A stretch of DNA of 64,000 bases from WTFY01 sp026713925 (GCA_963662355.1 OY759361.1:1054001-1118000); one strand, 5' to 3'; positions 44,517 to 54,104 are shown, counted from the first letter of the stretch. Program-made: numbers and translations. The notes: a model not told the origin generated them from the letters alone.

Positions 44517-46277
44517 ATGTTGAAGGTCAATTTCACAATTCTACAGGCCCTTTGGTTGCCGGTGGTGCTTGTGACGGGTTCCACGCTGACTGGCTGTACC
44601 TCCGTGTATACCGGCGACACAGAGGCCGAAAGGCTGGCGGACCCCAATCAGTCACTGGTAGTCCGAGAGACCCCGGCATCGGTGTACAGTGTTCATTCTG
44701 ACCTGATGTATGAAATCCTGCTGGGCGAGCTGTCCGGGCAGTTTGATGATATCGAACAGGCGCTGGAGCACTACGTTCGTGCAGCCCGCCTGAGCGATGA
44801 TCCGGAAATAGCCGAACGGGCCACTCGTATTGCTATGGTAGCCAAAGACTGGACGGCAGGGCTGGAGGCGGCCAGCCGCTGGTCGGAACTGGTCGGTGAC
44901 AGCCTGAAAATCAGTCAGATTCTCGGTGTGCTTGAGTTGCGCAGCGGCAACGTCGACAGGGCAGCGGTTCATTTTGAGGAAATCATGCTGGCTGCAGAGG
45001 ATTCTCCGGCAAAAGGTTACAGCATCATTGGTGCAGTGCTTACCCGGGAACCTGATACCGAACTGGCTATATTGCTGCTTGAGAAGCTGGTAAATAAATA
45101 TTTTGAAAATCCCTACGGCCATCTTACCTTGGCTAGCCTAGCGTTCCAGGCCGGCGACTATCCGCGTGCAGCCCATGAGAGTGAACTCGCCTTGAAGTTT
45201 AAACCGGACCTGGTCGAAGCACATGTCATGCGTGCTCAAGCCTTGATGGAACTTGAGGAAACCGACCAGGCGCTGCAGGAGATGAAGCGAATCGTCGAGG
45301 AGGTTCCGGAAAATCGTGAAATCCGCATGTCCTATGCGCGTATGCTGCTTGCTGCACAAAGATATGAGGAGGCTGAAAGCGAGTTCGAGGTGCTGCATGC
45401 AGAGAACCCGAATGACAGTGACCTGATCCATACTCTCGGGCTTTTGCAGTTCCAGTTGCAGCGGTATGAGGCGGCCAAAGCCAGCTTCAGCCGTCTGGTT
45501 GACCGTAATCAGCGCAAGGATGAGGCCCATTATTACCTGGGGCGGGTGGCCGAGGACCAGGCAGACTTCCTGACTGCAATCTCCGAATATGAGAAAGTTG
45601 AGAAAAGGCAATACTACCTGGATGCCAAGGCACGGATTGCATCCATATATGTTGAACTTGACGGTCTTGAAAAGGCACAGCAGTACCTGGAGGAACTTCG
45701 TGGAGATCTGAGTTCTCCCGAGGATATCGTCGAGGTCTATTTAATTGAAGGGCAGCTGCTGTACAGCCAGAAGCTTTATGTCGTGGCAATGGATCTTTAC
45801 AGCAAAGGCCTGCAGGAGTTCCCCGGTCACAGCGATTTGTTGTATGCGCGCGCATTGATGGCTGAAGAGATAGACCGCATTGATTTGCTGGAGTCTGACC
45901 TGATGGCAATCTTGTCTGAAGACCCGGACAATGCCTTGGCGTTGAATGCCCTGGGCTACACCCTGGCTGACCATAACTTCAGAATTGATGAAGCCCTGGA
46001 GTACATTAAGCGTGCCCTTGAGATCCGCCCGGATGATCCTGCGGTCATAGACAGTATGGGCTGGGTGCAGTTTCGGCTGGGTAATTACGAGCAGGCGGAG
46101 CAATATCTGCGCAAGGCGTATCGACTGCTTGAGGATGCAGAAATCGGTGGACACCTGGTGGAGCTGTTCTGGGCTCAGGGAGATTACCAGGGGGCGCAAA
46201 AGATGATGCAGGAGGTGCTGGAACGTTTTCCAGATGAGGAGTATCTGCTGGAACTGCAAAGAAAATTCCAGCAGTGA
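44517..46277 (+). CDS. Tetratricopeptide repeat lipoprotein
   Basis: A 586-residue lipoprotein. The N-terminal signal ends in a lipobox (STLTGC) with the acylated cysteine around residue 25. The rest is a solenoid of many TPR units, seen as recurring patterns such as A-LRSGNVDRAAVHFEE, ALMELEETDQALQEMKRI, LQFQLQRYEAAKASFSRL and LGYTLADHNFRIDEALEYIKRALEIRPDDPAVIDSMGWVQFRLGNY. ATG at 44517 is chosen because it makes the signal peptide. Homologues usually sit between hemA and lolB in gammaproteobacteria. Exact role unknown; probably outer-membrane or periplasmic scaffolding. lolB follows 13 bp later. Confidence 0.88.
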   Translation: MLKVNFTILQALWLPVVLVTGSTLTGCTSVYTGDTEAERLADPNQSLVVRETPASVYSVHSDLMYEILLGELSGQFDDIEQALEHYVRAARLSDDPEIAERATRIAMVAKDWTAGLEAASRWSELVGDSLKISQILGVLELRSGNVDRAAVHFEEIMLAAEDSPAKGYSIIGAVLTREPDTELAILLLEKLVNKYFENPYGHLTLASLAFQAGDYPRAAHESELALKFKPDLVEAHVMRAQALMELEETDQALQEMKRIVEEVPENREIRMSYARMLLAAQRYEEAESEFEVLHAENPNDSDLIHTLGLLQFQLQRYEAAKASFSRLVDRNQRKDEAHYYLGRVAEDQADFLTAISEYEKVEKRQYYLDAKARIASIYVELDGLEKAQQYLEELRGDLSSPEDIVEVYLIEGQLLYSQKLYVVAMDLYSKGLQEFPGHSDLLYARALMAEEIDRIDLLESDLMAILSEDPDNALALNALGYTLADHNFRIDEALEYIKRALEIRPDDPAVIDSMGWVQFRLGNYEQAEQYLRKAYRLLEDAEIGGHLVELFWAQGDYQGAQKMMQEVLERFPDEEYLLELQRKFQQ

Positions 46278-46290
46278 GAGCCATGGCCTG

Positions 46291-46911
46291 ATGTGGCGGT
46301 CCAGTATTCTGTGTGCAGTTCTGTGGGCCCTGACTGCATGCGTGGCGGTTCATGAGCGCCCACTTTCAGTCCCTTCAAAAGCGGACAGCCTGGCTGCATG
46401 GGAGGCTCATCGTGTCCTACTGGGCAAGATTCAGAAATGGGGTCTGAAAGGGCGAGTTGCAGGAAAATCAAATAATGAGGGATTCCGTGCAGGTGTGCGC
46501 TGGCAGCAGCACCAGCAGGTATTCAATATTGATTTGTACGGTCCCTTGGGCAGAAAAGCAGCCGTCATTTCCGGTCAAAGGGGGCATGTACAACTCAACA
46601 CTTCCAAGGGCAGGCAATATTTTGCACGAGACCCTGAAGTCCTGATGCAGGACCTGTTCGGGTATGCATTGCCTGTCAATGGCCTGCACTACTGGATACG
46701 GGGTGTTCCAGACCCGGGGCAGGCCTATACATTGCTGGAACTTGATGAAATAGGTCGCCTGAAGCACCTCAGGCAGGCGGGATGGGACATTGCCTATAAG
46801 CGCTACCATGAAGGTGAACCTGCCTTGCCGGCATTTATCCGCATCTCAAGCCCTGCACTGAATGCAAAAATCATCATTGACAGATGGGATATGAATGCTG
46901 CTTCGCTCTGA
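46291..46911 (+). CDS. lolB: Outer membrane lipoprotein receptor LolB
   Basis: Accepts lipoproteins from LolA and inserts them into the outer membrane, 206 residues. The lipobox is WALTAC near residue 17. KIQKWGLKGRVAGKSNNEGFRAGVRWQQ and LYGPLGRKAAVISG are recognisable, and the GYALPVNGLHYWIRGVPDPG segment is the best-conserved LolB stretch. ATG at 46291. Its place between a TPR lipoprotein and ispE is the standard gammaproteobacterial order. Confidence 0.93.
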   Translation: MWRSSILCAVLWALTACVAVHERPLSVPSKADSLAAWEAHRVLLGKIQKWGLKGRVAGKSNNEGFRAGVRWQQHQQVFNIDLYGPLGRKAAVISGQRGHVQLNTSKGRQYFARDPEVLMQDLFGYALPVNGLHYWIRGVPDPGQAYTLLELDEIGRLKHLRQAGWDIAYKRYHEGEPALPAFIRISSPALNAKIIIDRWDMNAASL

Positions 46912-46941
46912 TCATCTGAATCAGGCTGGATCGGGAGGCTG

Positions 46942-47808
46942 ATGTTGAATACCGGTCAGTCTGTCGACGGGGTTGCGGAAAAGTGGCCTGCGCCCGCAAA
47001 GCTGAATCTTTTTTTGCATGTTACCGGTTGCCGACAAGACGGCTACCATCTGCTGCAAAGTGCGATTCAGTTTGTCAATATCTGTGATGAACTGAGCTTC
47101 AGTGTTCGCAGCGATGGAGTGATCCGGTGCGTCAATACAAACCACAGTATTGCAGGTGAGACGGATCTGACCGTACGTGCTGCCAGGCTTTTGCAGCATG
47201 AGTGTTCAATACAGGATGGAGTTGATATCCATCTGAAAAAGGTTATTCCGGCAGGCGCGGGTCTGGGTGGGGGCAGTTCGGATGCTGCAACGGCATTGCT
47301 GGCGCTCAATCGTATCTGGGGGTGCAACCTGGATAGGAAGGATCTCGAGGTACTGGGCGCAGGTCTTGGCGCCGATGTGCCGGTATTTGTACGGGGTGAG
47401 GCAAGCTGGGTCGAAGGAATCGGTGAGTGGCTTCAGGCAATGGATTTTCCGGAGGTATGGTATGTGATCGTGTATCCGGGTGTGCACCTGGATACCCGGA
47501 AAATGTTTGCGGACCCGGGTCTGGACCGGAATTGTCCCCCCATTCATTTCAGTGACTTTGCACTGCAGCAAACGCAAAATGTGTTTGAGCCGATTGCCCG
47601 TCAGCACGCGGCAGTGGAACGTGCCTGGCAATGGTTAAGCCAGCATTCACAGGTCAGACTCACGGGCTCGGGAAGCTGCCTGTTTGCGCCCTGCGAATCA
47701 AAGCATCAGGCAGGGGAGATTGCGGCAGTTTGTCCGGCAGATTTCACCGTATTTGTCGCAAAAGGCATGAATCGTTCTCCCGTATGTTCGCTATCTCAGT
47801 ATAATTAG
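46942..47808 (+). CDS. ispE: 4-diphosphocytidyl-2-C-methyl-D-erythritol kinase
   Basis: GHMP kinase of the non-mevalonate isoprenoid pathway, 288 residues. WPAPAKLNLFLHVTGCRQDGYHLL is the N-terminal signature, and the ATP-binding glycine loop PAGAGLGGGSSDAATALLALN is intact with GADVPVF following. The GGGAGG-like ribosome site (GGGAGG) is 4-5 nt before the ATG. Downstream is tRNA-Gln, then prs. Confidence 0.96.
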   Translation: MLNTGQSVDGVAEKWPAPAKLNLFLHVTGCRQDGYHLLQSAIQFVNICDELSFSVRSDGVIRCVNTNHSIAGETDLTVRAARLLQHECSIQDGVDIHLKKVIPAGAGLGGGSSDAATALLALNRIWGCNLDRKDLEVLGAGLGADVPVFVRGEASWVEGIGEWLQAMDFPEVWYVIVYPGVHLDTRKMFADPGLDRNCPPIHFSDFALQQTQNVFEPIARQHAAVERAWQWLSQHSQVRLTGSGSCLFAPCESKHQAGEIAAVCPADFTVFVAKGMNRSPVCSLSQYN

Positions 47809-47828
47809 GTATAGTTCGGCACGGGAAT

Positions 47829-47903
47829 TGGGCCGTCGCCAAGTGGTAAGGCACCGGGTTTTGATCCCGGCATTCGCAGGTTCGAATCCTGCCGGCCCAG
47901 CCA
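47829..47903 (+). tRNA. tRNA-Gln, anticodon TTG
   Basis: Full cloverleaf of 75 nt. The acceptor stem TGGGCCG pairs with CGGCCCA, the anticodon stem CCGGG/CCCGG holds the loop TTTTGAT with anticodon TTG, and the T arm is GCAGGTTCGAATCCTGC. Discriminator G and encoded CCA end at 47903. It sits between ispE and prs, as is usual in beta- and gammaproteobacteria. Confidence 0.97.
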
Positions 47904-47938
47904 ACCTGTATTTTTTTGTAGCATAGGAATCGCATGAC

Positions 47939-48913
47939 ATGATTCGCGAAAGAGTTTCGCCGGCTGACAGCAACCTGATGGTATTTACCGGCAATGCGCA
48001 TCCGAAGCTCGCGCAGAACATGGTCGACTACCTGAACGTCCCCCTGGGAAAGGCATTGATCAGCCGTTTCAGTGACGGTGAGGTGCAGGTGGAGATACAG
48101 GAGAACGTGCGCGGCAAGGATGTTTTTGTTGTACAGCCAACGAGCATGCCAACCAATGACCATATAATGGAACTTCTGATCATTGTGGATGCTCTGAGGC
48201 GTTCTTCTGCAGAGCGTATCACCACAGTGATCCCTTATTTCGGGTACTCGCGCCAGGACCGGCGTGTGCGTTCAATCAGGGTTCCGATATCTGCCAAGGT
48301 GATTGCCAATCTGCTCTCCAGTGTAGGAACAAACCGTGTGCTTACGGTCGACTTGCATGCTGATCAGATTCAGGGGTTTTTTGATATTCCGGTGGACAAT
48401 ATTTATGCGTCACCTGTGATGCTGGGTGATATCTACAAGCGGAAACATCATAATCTGATTGTGGTGTCTCCTGATGTCGGCGGTGTGGTGCGTGCCCGGG
48501 CCCTGGCGAAACGACTGGATGATGCTGACCTGGCAATAATCGACAAACGTCGGCCTCAGGCCAACCAGGCAAAAGTGATGCACATCATCGGTGATGTGAA
48601 AGGTAAGGATTGCTTTATCGTTGATGATCTGGTAGACACCGCAGGCACATTATGTCAGGCAGCCAGTGCTCTCAAGGAACATGGGGCCAAGACGGTACGG
48701 GCCTATGCCACTCACCCGGTTCTTTCCGGTAATGCAATAGAAAATATTGAACGTTCCGAACTGGATGAACTGGTGGTCACCGATACAATTGCGTTGCGCG
48801 AGGCCGCCAAGGCATGTACCCGGATACGCCAGCTTGAAGTCTCGGCACTGATTGCCGAGTCGATGCGACGGATCAATCAGGAAGAATCAGTCAGCACCCT
48901 TTACATGGACTGA
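47939..48913 (+). CDS. prs: Ribose-phosphate pyrophosphokinase
   Basis: Makes PRPP from ribose-5-phosphate and ATP, 324 residues. MVFTGNAHPKLAQNMVDYL, RFSDGEVQVEIQENVRG, VIPYFGYSRQDRR, TVDLHADQIQGFFDIPVDN (flag and ribose-phosphate region) and the PRPP loop IVDDLVDTAGT are intact. A short ATG five bases earlier is immediately followed by a stop and is not used. Product feeds nucleotide, histidine and tryptophan synthesis. Confidence 0.97.
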   Translation: MIRERVSPADSNLMVFTGNAHPKLAQNMVDYLNVPLGKALISRFSDGEVQVEIQENVRGKDVFVVQPTSMPTNDHIMELLIIVDALRRSSAERITTVIPYFGYSRQDRRVRSIRVPISAKVIANLLSSVGTNRVLTVDLHADQIQGFFDIPVDNIYASPVMLGDIYKRKHHNLIVVSPDVGGVVRARALAKRLDDADLAIIDKRRPQANQAKVMHIIGDVKGKDCFIVDDLVDTAGTLCQAASALKEHGAKTVRAYATHPVLSGNAIENIERSELDELVVTDTIALREAAKACTRIRQLEVSALIAESMRRINQEESVSTLYMD

Positions 48914-48965
48914 GTTGCTGCAGCCTGGCGGTGAAAATACACCTAAAGACAGTTGGAGAAAATGA

Positions 48966-49640
48966 ATGAGTGTCGATTTTAAATTATCAGCCAGCCTTCG
49001 CAGTGAGCGAGGAAAAAATGCGAGCAGGAGGCTGCGTGCGGCAGGCGCGGTGCCTGGAGTCATCTATGGGGGTGGAGAACCTCCGGCTGCGGTAACGTTT
49101 GATCATGATGTCCTGATGCATAACCTGGAAAATGAGGCATTCTATTCGCATGTCCTGACGGTCGATGTAGACGGCAAGCCTCAAAAAGCGATATTGCGCG
49201 AGCTGCAGCGTCATCCATACAAGCCGACTATCCTGCATGTAGACTTGCTGCGTGTGCGCGAAGACACCCTGATCAATGTGCATGTACCGCTGCACTTCAT
49301 CAATGAAGACACCTGTCATGGGGTCAAGCTTGAAGGAGGCACAGTCAGCCATAATTTCGTTGAACTGGAGATCGCCTGTTTGCCAAAAGATCTGCCTGAA
49401 TTCATTGAAGTGGATGTTCAGGACCTTAATTTGAATGAGTCGATGCATTTAAGCGATATCAAGGTGCCCGAGGGCATTACCATCGTGGAGCTGGCACACG
49501 GAGAAGGGCATGACCATGCCGTAGTGTCAGTGCATGCCAAGCGGGTTGCAGCTGAAACTGAGGAGGAGGAAGAGGAAGAGGCAGAGAGTACTTCAATCCA
49601 GTCCGATGAGGATGCCTCTGCGGAAAATGACTCTTCATGA
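48966..49640 (+). CDS. rplY: 50S ribosomal protein L25/general stress protein Ctc
   Basis: 5S rRNA-binding protein, 224 residues, long Ctc-type with an N-terminal L25 domain (KNASRRLRAAGAVPGVIYGG, RELQRHPYKPTILHVDLLRV) and the C-terminal TL5-like domain (LPKDLPEFIEVDVQDLNLNESMHLSDIKVPEGI). The last 35 residues are very acidic with a run of glutamates. GTG/ATG neighbours are clear; the ATG at 48966 is used. Between prs and pth as usual. Confidence 0.95.
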   Translation: MSVDFKLSASLRSERGKNASRRLRAAGAVPGVIYGGGEPPAAVTFDHDVLMHNLENEAFYSHVLTVDVDGKPQKAILRELQRHPYKPTILHVDLLRVREDTLINVHVPLHFINEDTCHGVKLEGGTVSHNFVELEIACLPKDLPEFIEVDVQDLNLNESMHLSDIKVPEGITIVELAHGEGHDHAVVSVHAKRVAAETEEEEEEEAESTSIQSDEDASAENDSS

Positions 49641-49653
49641 TTCCTAGTCCAGT

Positions 49654-50250
49654 GTGGCCAAGCATAGCGGCATCCGGCTGATTGCGGGGTTAGGCAACCC
49701 GGATGAAAAATATCTACCGACCCGGCATAACGCCGGGTTTTGGTTTGTGGATGCTGTAGCAAAAAAACAGGGTGTGGGGTTCAGGCATCAGGCAACATAC
49801 AGGGGTGACGTTTCATGTTTCCCTTTTGCAGGCGAGAAAATCTGGCTGCTGAAACCACGAACCTTCATGAATCAAAGTGGTGTGTCACTACGCAGCTTTG
49901 CTGAGTTCTACAAGATACCCCCCCAGCGAATACTGGTTGTCCACGATGAAATTGATTTGCCAAATGGTGCTGTCAAGCTCAAATGGGCCGGAGGCCATGG
50001 TGGGCATAACGGGCTGCGAAGCGTCTTCACCCATGTGGGTGCAGATTTTTTGAGATTGCGCCTTGGGGTCGGGCACCCGGGGCACAAAGAAGATGTGACC
50101 GGCTATGTGCTGGGAAAGCCGGGCAAACAGGAATATCTGGCAATCCATTGCGCGATTGATGAAGCCATGGAGATGCTGGAGGACCTGTTTAAAGGCAACA
50201 CGGATGCTGCAATGAAAAAGCTTCATACTGGACATCAGCATGGGGTTTAA
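49654..50250 (+). CDS. pth: Peptidyl-tRNA hydrolase
   Basis: Releases tRNA from stalled peptidyl-tRNA, 198 residues. RLIAGLGNPDEKYLPTRHNAGFWFVD holds the catalytic histidine, PRTFMNQSGVS and VVHDEIDLPNG the substrate contacts, and KWAGGHGGHNGLRS the tRNA-contact segment. The start is GTG (49654). Its 3' end overlaps ychF by 11 bp. Confidence 0.96.
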   Translation: MAKHSGIRLIAGLGNPDEKYLPTRHNAGFWFVDAVAKKQGVGFRHQATYRGDVSCFPFAGEKIWLLKPRTFMNQSGVSLRSFAEFYKIPPQRILVVHDEIDLPNGAVKLKWAGGHGGHNGLRSVFTHVGADFLRLRLGVGHPGHKEDVTGYVLGKPGKQEYLAIHCAIDEAMEMLEDLFKGNTDAAMKKLHTGHQHGV

Positions 50251-51331
50251 ATGTGGAATCGTCGGCTTGCCGAATGTCGGCAAGTCAACCTTGTTCAATG
50301 CGCTCACAGCCACCCGGGTGGCTGCAGAAAATTATCCGTTTTGTACGATCGACCCGAATGTAGGGGTCGTACCCGTACCTGACTCAAGACTGAACACGCT
50401 TGCACAGATTGCAAGGTCAGATCAAATCATTCCCACCACGATTGAATTTATAGATATCGCGGGTCTGGTTGAGGGTGCATCGAAAGGTGAGGGCCTTGGC
50501 AACCAGTTCCTTGGGCACGTTCGTGAAACTGATGCCATCGCACATGTGGTGAGATGCTTTGACGATGAAAATGTTGTTCATGTAGATGAGAAAATTGACC
50601 CGATTTCGGATCTTGAGACGATTACAACTGAGTTGATTCTTGCAGACCTGCAGACAGTTGAGAAAGCCATCAGCAAAACGGGACGCATTGCAAAGTCTGG
50701 CGACAAGGATGCGGTTGGCCAGTTGAGGGTATGTGAAAATCTGAAGAAGCATCTGGAGAGCGAACATCTGGCGCAAGAGTTCGAGGTAGATGATGAGCAG
50801 GCATTTTTTTTGGATGCGCTGCATTTGCTTACGAGTAAACCAATGTTTTACGTTGCCAATGTTGCAGAAGACGGGTTTGAAAATAACCTGCATCTGGCGC
50901 GTTTGCAGGAATTTGCCAGACAGCAGTCCATGCGGGTGACTCCGGTGTGTGCCAAAATCGAGGCGGAACTTGCACAGCTGGATGATAGCGACCGGCAACA
51001 GTATTTAAGCGAACTTGGTCTGGATGAGCCGGGATTGAACCGGGTAATCCGTACAGGGTATACGTTGCTGGGGTTGCAGACTTTTTTCACTGTCGGACCC
51101 AAGGAAACCCGGGCCTGGACAGTGAACTCGGATTCAACGGCGCCACAGGCTGCCGGGAAAATTCACACTGATTTTGAAAAAGGCTTTATCCGTGCTGAAG
51201 TGATCAGCTACCAGGACTACGTGGATGCCAAGGGTGAGCAAGGGGCCAAGGAACAGGGAAAGTGGCGCCTGGAAGGGAAAAACTATGTAGTACAGGAAGG
51301 CGATGTCGTGCATTTTCGATTCAATGTTTAG
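50240..51331 (+). CDS. ychF: Redox-regulated ATPase/GTPase YchF
   Basis: Obg-related P-loop protein that preferentially binds ATP and associates with ribosomes, 363 residues. G1 is GLPNVGKSTLFNAL, G3 lies in IEFIDIAGLVEGASKGEGLGNQFL, then NVVHVDEKIDPISD. The C-terminal TGS-like domain has TFFTVGPKETRAWTV and GKIHTDFEKGFIRAEVISY. Translation is coupled to pth by overlap. Confidence 0.97.
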   Translation: MGFKCGIVGLPNVGKSTLFNALTATRVAAENYPFCTIDPNVGVVPVPDSRLNTLAQIARSDQIIPTTIEFIDIAGLVEGASKGEGLGNQFLGHVRETDAIAHVVRCFDDENVVHVDEKIDPISDLETITTELILADLQTVEKAISKTGRIAKSGDKDAVGQLRVCENLKKHLESEHLAQEFEVDDEQAFFLDALHLLTSKPMFYVANVAEDGFENNLHLARLQEFARQQSMRVTPVCAKIEAELAQLDDSDRQQYLSELGLDEPGLNRVIRTGYTLLGLQTFFTVGPKETRAWTVNSDSTAPQAAGKIHTDFEKGFIRAEVISYQDYVDAKGEQGAKEQGKWRLEGKNYVVQEGDVVHFRFNV

Positions 51332-51387
51332 TTATTGTTGACATCTTCCAGATCGTTTCTGTACTGTTCGCAAGCTTACTTGAATGT

Positions 51388-51464
51388 GGCTATGTAGCTC
51401 AGTTGGTTAGAGCACAGCATTCATAATGCTGGGGTCGTTGGTTCAAGTCCAACCATAGCCACCA
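51388..51464 (+). tRNA. tRNA-Met, anticodon CAT (elongator)
   Basis: A 77-nt cloverleaf. The acceptor stem GGCTATG pairs with CATAGCC, the D arm is AGCTCAGTTGGTTAGAGC, the anticodon stem CAGCA/TGCTG holds TTCATAA with anticodon CAT, and the T arm is GTTGGTTCAAGTCCAAC. Discriminator A and CCA are encoded. The G1-C72 pair at the acceptor end marks it as elongator rather than initiator. No integrase lies beside it. Confidence 0.96.
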
Positions 51465-51797
51465 AAATTAGCAGACATTTGATCGGCCAGCGCGGGGGCA
51501 ATTAGCATCATGTGTCATGATGAGCTACAAGAGCAGGGGGATCGTACGCCTAATGTTCGAATTCACGAAGGGGTACCCCACCATAAAAGGTACCCAGTCA
51601 TGTCCATTACCATGCTGGTAGACATGCATCTCGGAAATAAATCTGCCGTATTCCGGTCAACTTGGCTTTAAAATTTTCCGAAATATTTCGTTTTGGAACT
51701 GGCCTCATATTGACACGCAAGGCCTATTACCAAGCTTTTTCGTGCTATGCCTGGATCAGGTTACGGGGAGAAGACCCCTTGACAGAGCACTACCTTT
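51465..51797 (+). other. Intergenic region with several hairpins and repeat copy A
   Basis: Between tRNA-Met and the convergent SLC13 gene. It contains, in order: a 7-bp perfect hairpin (CATCATG/CATGATG, 51506-51522), the repeat element at 51536-51596 and a strong 11-bp hairpin with a 3-nt bulge (CATGTC...TACCA/TGGTA...GACATG, 51599-51626). No protein-coding frame is convincing. The pattern suggests a structured RNA or a repeat-derived sequence. Confidence 0.55.
51536..51596 (+). repeat. Conserved intergenic element, copy A
   Basis: Imperfect copy of the element at 55521-55583. Shared blocks are GGGGA-C at the 5' end, the identical 11-mer TACGCCTAATG (51545-51555), GGGGTACCC, and a C(C/T)ACCA loop start. 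A 7-bp perfect hairpin (GGGTACC/GGTACCC, 51571-51595) encloses an 11-nt loop. The spacing between the 11-mer and the hairpin is 15 nt, against 16 in the other copy. Confidence 0.6.
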
Positions 51798-53582
51798 TTA
51801 TAGTGGCCAAACTATGAGAATCAGGGGGATCGAGAGTGCGATGATCAGAAGCTCAAGCGGTAATCCCATACGCCAATAATCGCCAAAACGATATCCACCA
51901 GGCCCCATCACCAGCATGTTGTTCTGGTGGCCAATTGGCGTAAGGAAGGCACACGAAGCACCTATCGCCACAGCCATCAGAAAGGGGTCCGCGTTCATCT
52001 CCAATCGCTCTGCGAGGTCAAGAGCAATGGGTGCCATGATGACCGCAGTGGCGGCGTTATTGACAATATCTGAGAGGGTCATCGTTATTACCATGACGAG
52101 TACCAGAATCAGAACTGGTGAGAGAGCCGTACCCAATCCCAGCATGGTGCCGGTGATGAGCCCGGTAGTTCCGGTTGTTTCCAGAGCTCCGCCGATTGGT
52201 ATCATGGATCCGAGCAGGACGATAACTGGCCAGTTGATACTGTCATAAGCCTCGCGCAGGGAAATGACCTTCAAGAAAAGCATGGCCACTGCTGCAATAC
52301 TTAATGCTATAGGTGGCGTGACTACACCGATTGAGGCTGCTGCAATTGCACTGGCAAAGAGGACAACCGGCACCCAGGCGTTACCCGTGCCGCTGATAAT
52401 GAGACCTCGGTCTAGGAGTGGCAAACAGCCAAGGAGAGCAAGGATTTCTGTTATTTCGCTCTCCGGTCCCTGGATTAGCAATACATCACCGGCCCGAAAA
52501 CGTACGGTATGGAGACGTCCGCGAATCCTACGGCCCTGGCGTGAGACGGCTAAGAGGTCGAGGCCATAGCGACTGCGCAAACACACACCTTCAGCAGTAC
52601 GTCCAGCAAGCAAACCTTCAGGCGAAACTACTGCTTCAATAAAAGCTAACCCTCTAGCGCTATCAGCTTTTGCGTCACTCGGGCCTGCACCCACTAATTC
52701 CAGGCCAAGTGCCTGAATCGTCTCACTGATTTCCTCGGGAGCAGCACCTATAACCAAGATATCTCCCAACTTTACGCGGCCACGCCAAGTCGCAAGCTGC
52801 ACTTTCTGGTTATCGCGTATCAACCCCAGTAATTTGGCATGCTGCGCATCGAAGATCGTACGAATCTGTCGAGGCCCCTTTCCGATCAAAGTCGAGTTCT
52901 CAGGTATCCGAAGCTCAGTCACGTAGTCATCAATTTCAATGATCCTCGGCGTAGTGCCCCCCTCACGACGTGCACGTGGGATCAAACGCCAACCGAAAAA
53001 TGTTACGAATACAACTCCCGCCAATGCCACCGGAAGCCCCACCGGTGCATAATCAAACATGGCAAAATATTCACCGGTCACCTCGGCGCGGTAGGCGGAA
53101 ACAATAATGTTTGGAGGCGTTCCAATCAGTGTGATCAAACCACCCAGGATCGTGGCAAACGCCAATGGCATGAGGACAAGGCCAGGTGCATGTTCGGCAC
53201 GGCGCGCTACACGCAGCGCCACGGGCATGAATAGTGCGAGTGCTCCAACGTTGTTGATAAAGGCCGACAGAACAGAGCTGATACCACTTAGTGCACCAAT
53301 TTGAACCGGCATGCGCTGTCCGCTGTACCGCTCGAGATAACGCGACAAGAGTGCGATTAGCGCAGATTTCGACAAGGCTCGGCTCAGGACCAGCACAGCT
53401 GCCACAGTGATGACCGCAGGATGTCCAAATCCTTGAAATGCTGCCATTGGATCTACCAATCCAAACACAACTGCAAGGAGAAGTACGCTGAATGCGATGA
53501 GATCGTAGCGCCAGTGTCCCCACACGAAGAGGCATAGGGTGCCACTGAGCAGCGCTAGCATTATCATTTGATCAATGGACAT
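51798..53582 (-). CDS. SLC13/DASS-type transporter with TrkA-C domains
   Basis: A 594-residue inner-membrane transporter. Two halves of hydrophobic helices flank a cytoplasmic region (about 205-385) holding two TrkA-C (RCK-C) domains, seen as ELRIPENSTLIGKGPRQIR...GDILVIGA and EAVVSPEGLLAGRTAEGVCLR...GDVLLIQGPESEI. Each half has an anion-binding-type hairpin, SAFINNVGALALFMPVAL...GTPPNIIVS and SDIVNNAATAVIMAPIAL...PIGHQNNMLV, as in the DASS fold. Relatives carry sulfate, dicarboxylates or other anions; the substrate here is unknown. It stands alone on the minus strand in a low-density region, so it may be acquired. Confidence 0.85.
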   Translation of the reverse strand: MSIDQMIMLALLSGTLCLFVWGHWRYDLIAFSVLLLAVVFGLVDPMAAFQGFGHPAVITVAAVLVLSRALSKSALIALLSRYLERYSGQRMPVQIGALSGISSVLSAFINNVGALALFMPVALRVARRAEHAPGLVLMPLAFATILGGLITLIGTPPNIIVSAYRAEVTGEYFAMFDYAPVGLPVALAGVVFVTFFGWRLIPRARREGGTTPRIIEIDDYVTELRIPENSTLIGKGPRQIRTIFDAQHAKLLGLIRDNQKVQLATWRGRVKLGDILVIGAAPEEISETIQALGLELVGAGPSDAKADSARGLAFIEAVVSPEGLLAGRTAEGVCLRSRYGLDLLAVSRQGRRIRGRLHTVRFRAGDVLLIQGPESEITEILALLGCLPLLDRGLIISGTGNAWVPVVLFASAIAAASIGVVTPPIALSIAAVAMLFLKVISLREAYDSINWPVIVLLGSMIPIGGALETTGTTGLITGTMLGLGTALSPVLILVLVMVITMTLSDIVNNAATAVIMAPIALDLAERLEMNADPFLMAVAIGASCAFLTPIGHQNNMLVMGPGGYRFGDYWRMGLPLELLIIALSIPLILIVWPL

Positions 53583-54104
53583 GGATTAGTATACGTCCCA
53601 ACAGGGTTCCTGTTCGCTTTGGAGTTACGTGATATCGGTCAACGTGCTAAAAAGCAGTTGCAATCTTCTGCTCCATGGAACTGAAGTGTATTGACATGAG
53701 TAGATTTGAACTCTACTTCTCCACACGCACGGTATTCAATTTAACTGACAATTCTCTATTAACCAGTTTTAACATTCAATCCAGTTTTTGACTCACTCGC
53801 GAGTATGGCTATGCACATGTCATGCCTCCACTGACCTTGACCTCGATCGCCCGCAGAAAATTGATGATCTCCGACTCACTGAATCGCTTGCATGCTTTAT
53901 GGCGTCTGGACACTTGCAGCCCTTCTTCGCTGAATCAGGATTCAAATACAGCACCATCATTGCGGATCATGCAAAAACATGATATTGGTCAGATTAATCA
54001 CACTAAAAGCATGAATATCTTGCTAGTGTATGCACTGACTTCTGCATGTGAATTTCAGTGCTAGGAATAAATGAACCAGAGAAGAATTTAAGGCGGGTGT
54101 GAAC
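53583..54104 (+). other. About 520-bp intergenic region, no recognised gene
   Basis: Between the divergent SLC13 transporter and the outer-membrane barrel gene. A small hairpin (AGTAGA/TCTACT) lies around 53699-53717. Overlapping short frames at 53788-54064 show no domain and no good ribosome site. The last bases carry an AAGG ribosome site for the barrel gene. Confidence 0.45.

Noticed and set aside
53788..54064. Two overlapping short frames upstream of the barrel gene
   Set aside because: No ribosome site, no domain and low-complexity composition; likely chance open frames.
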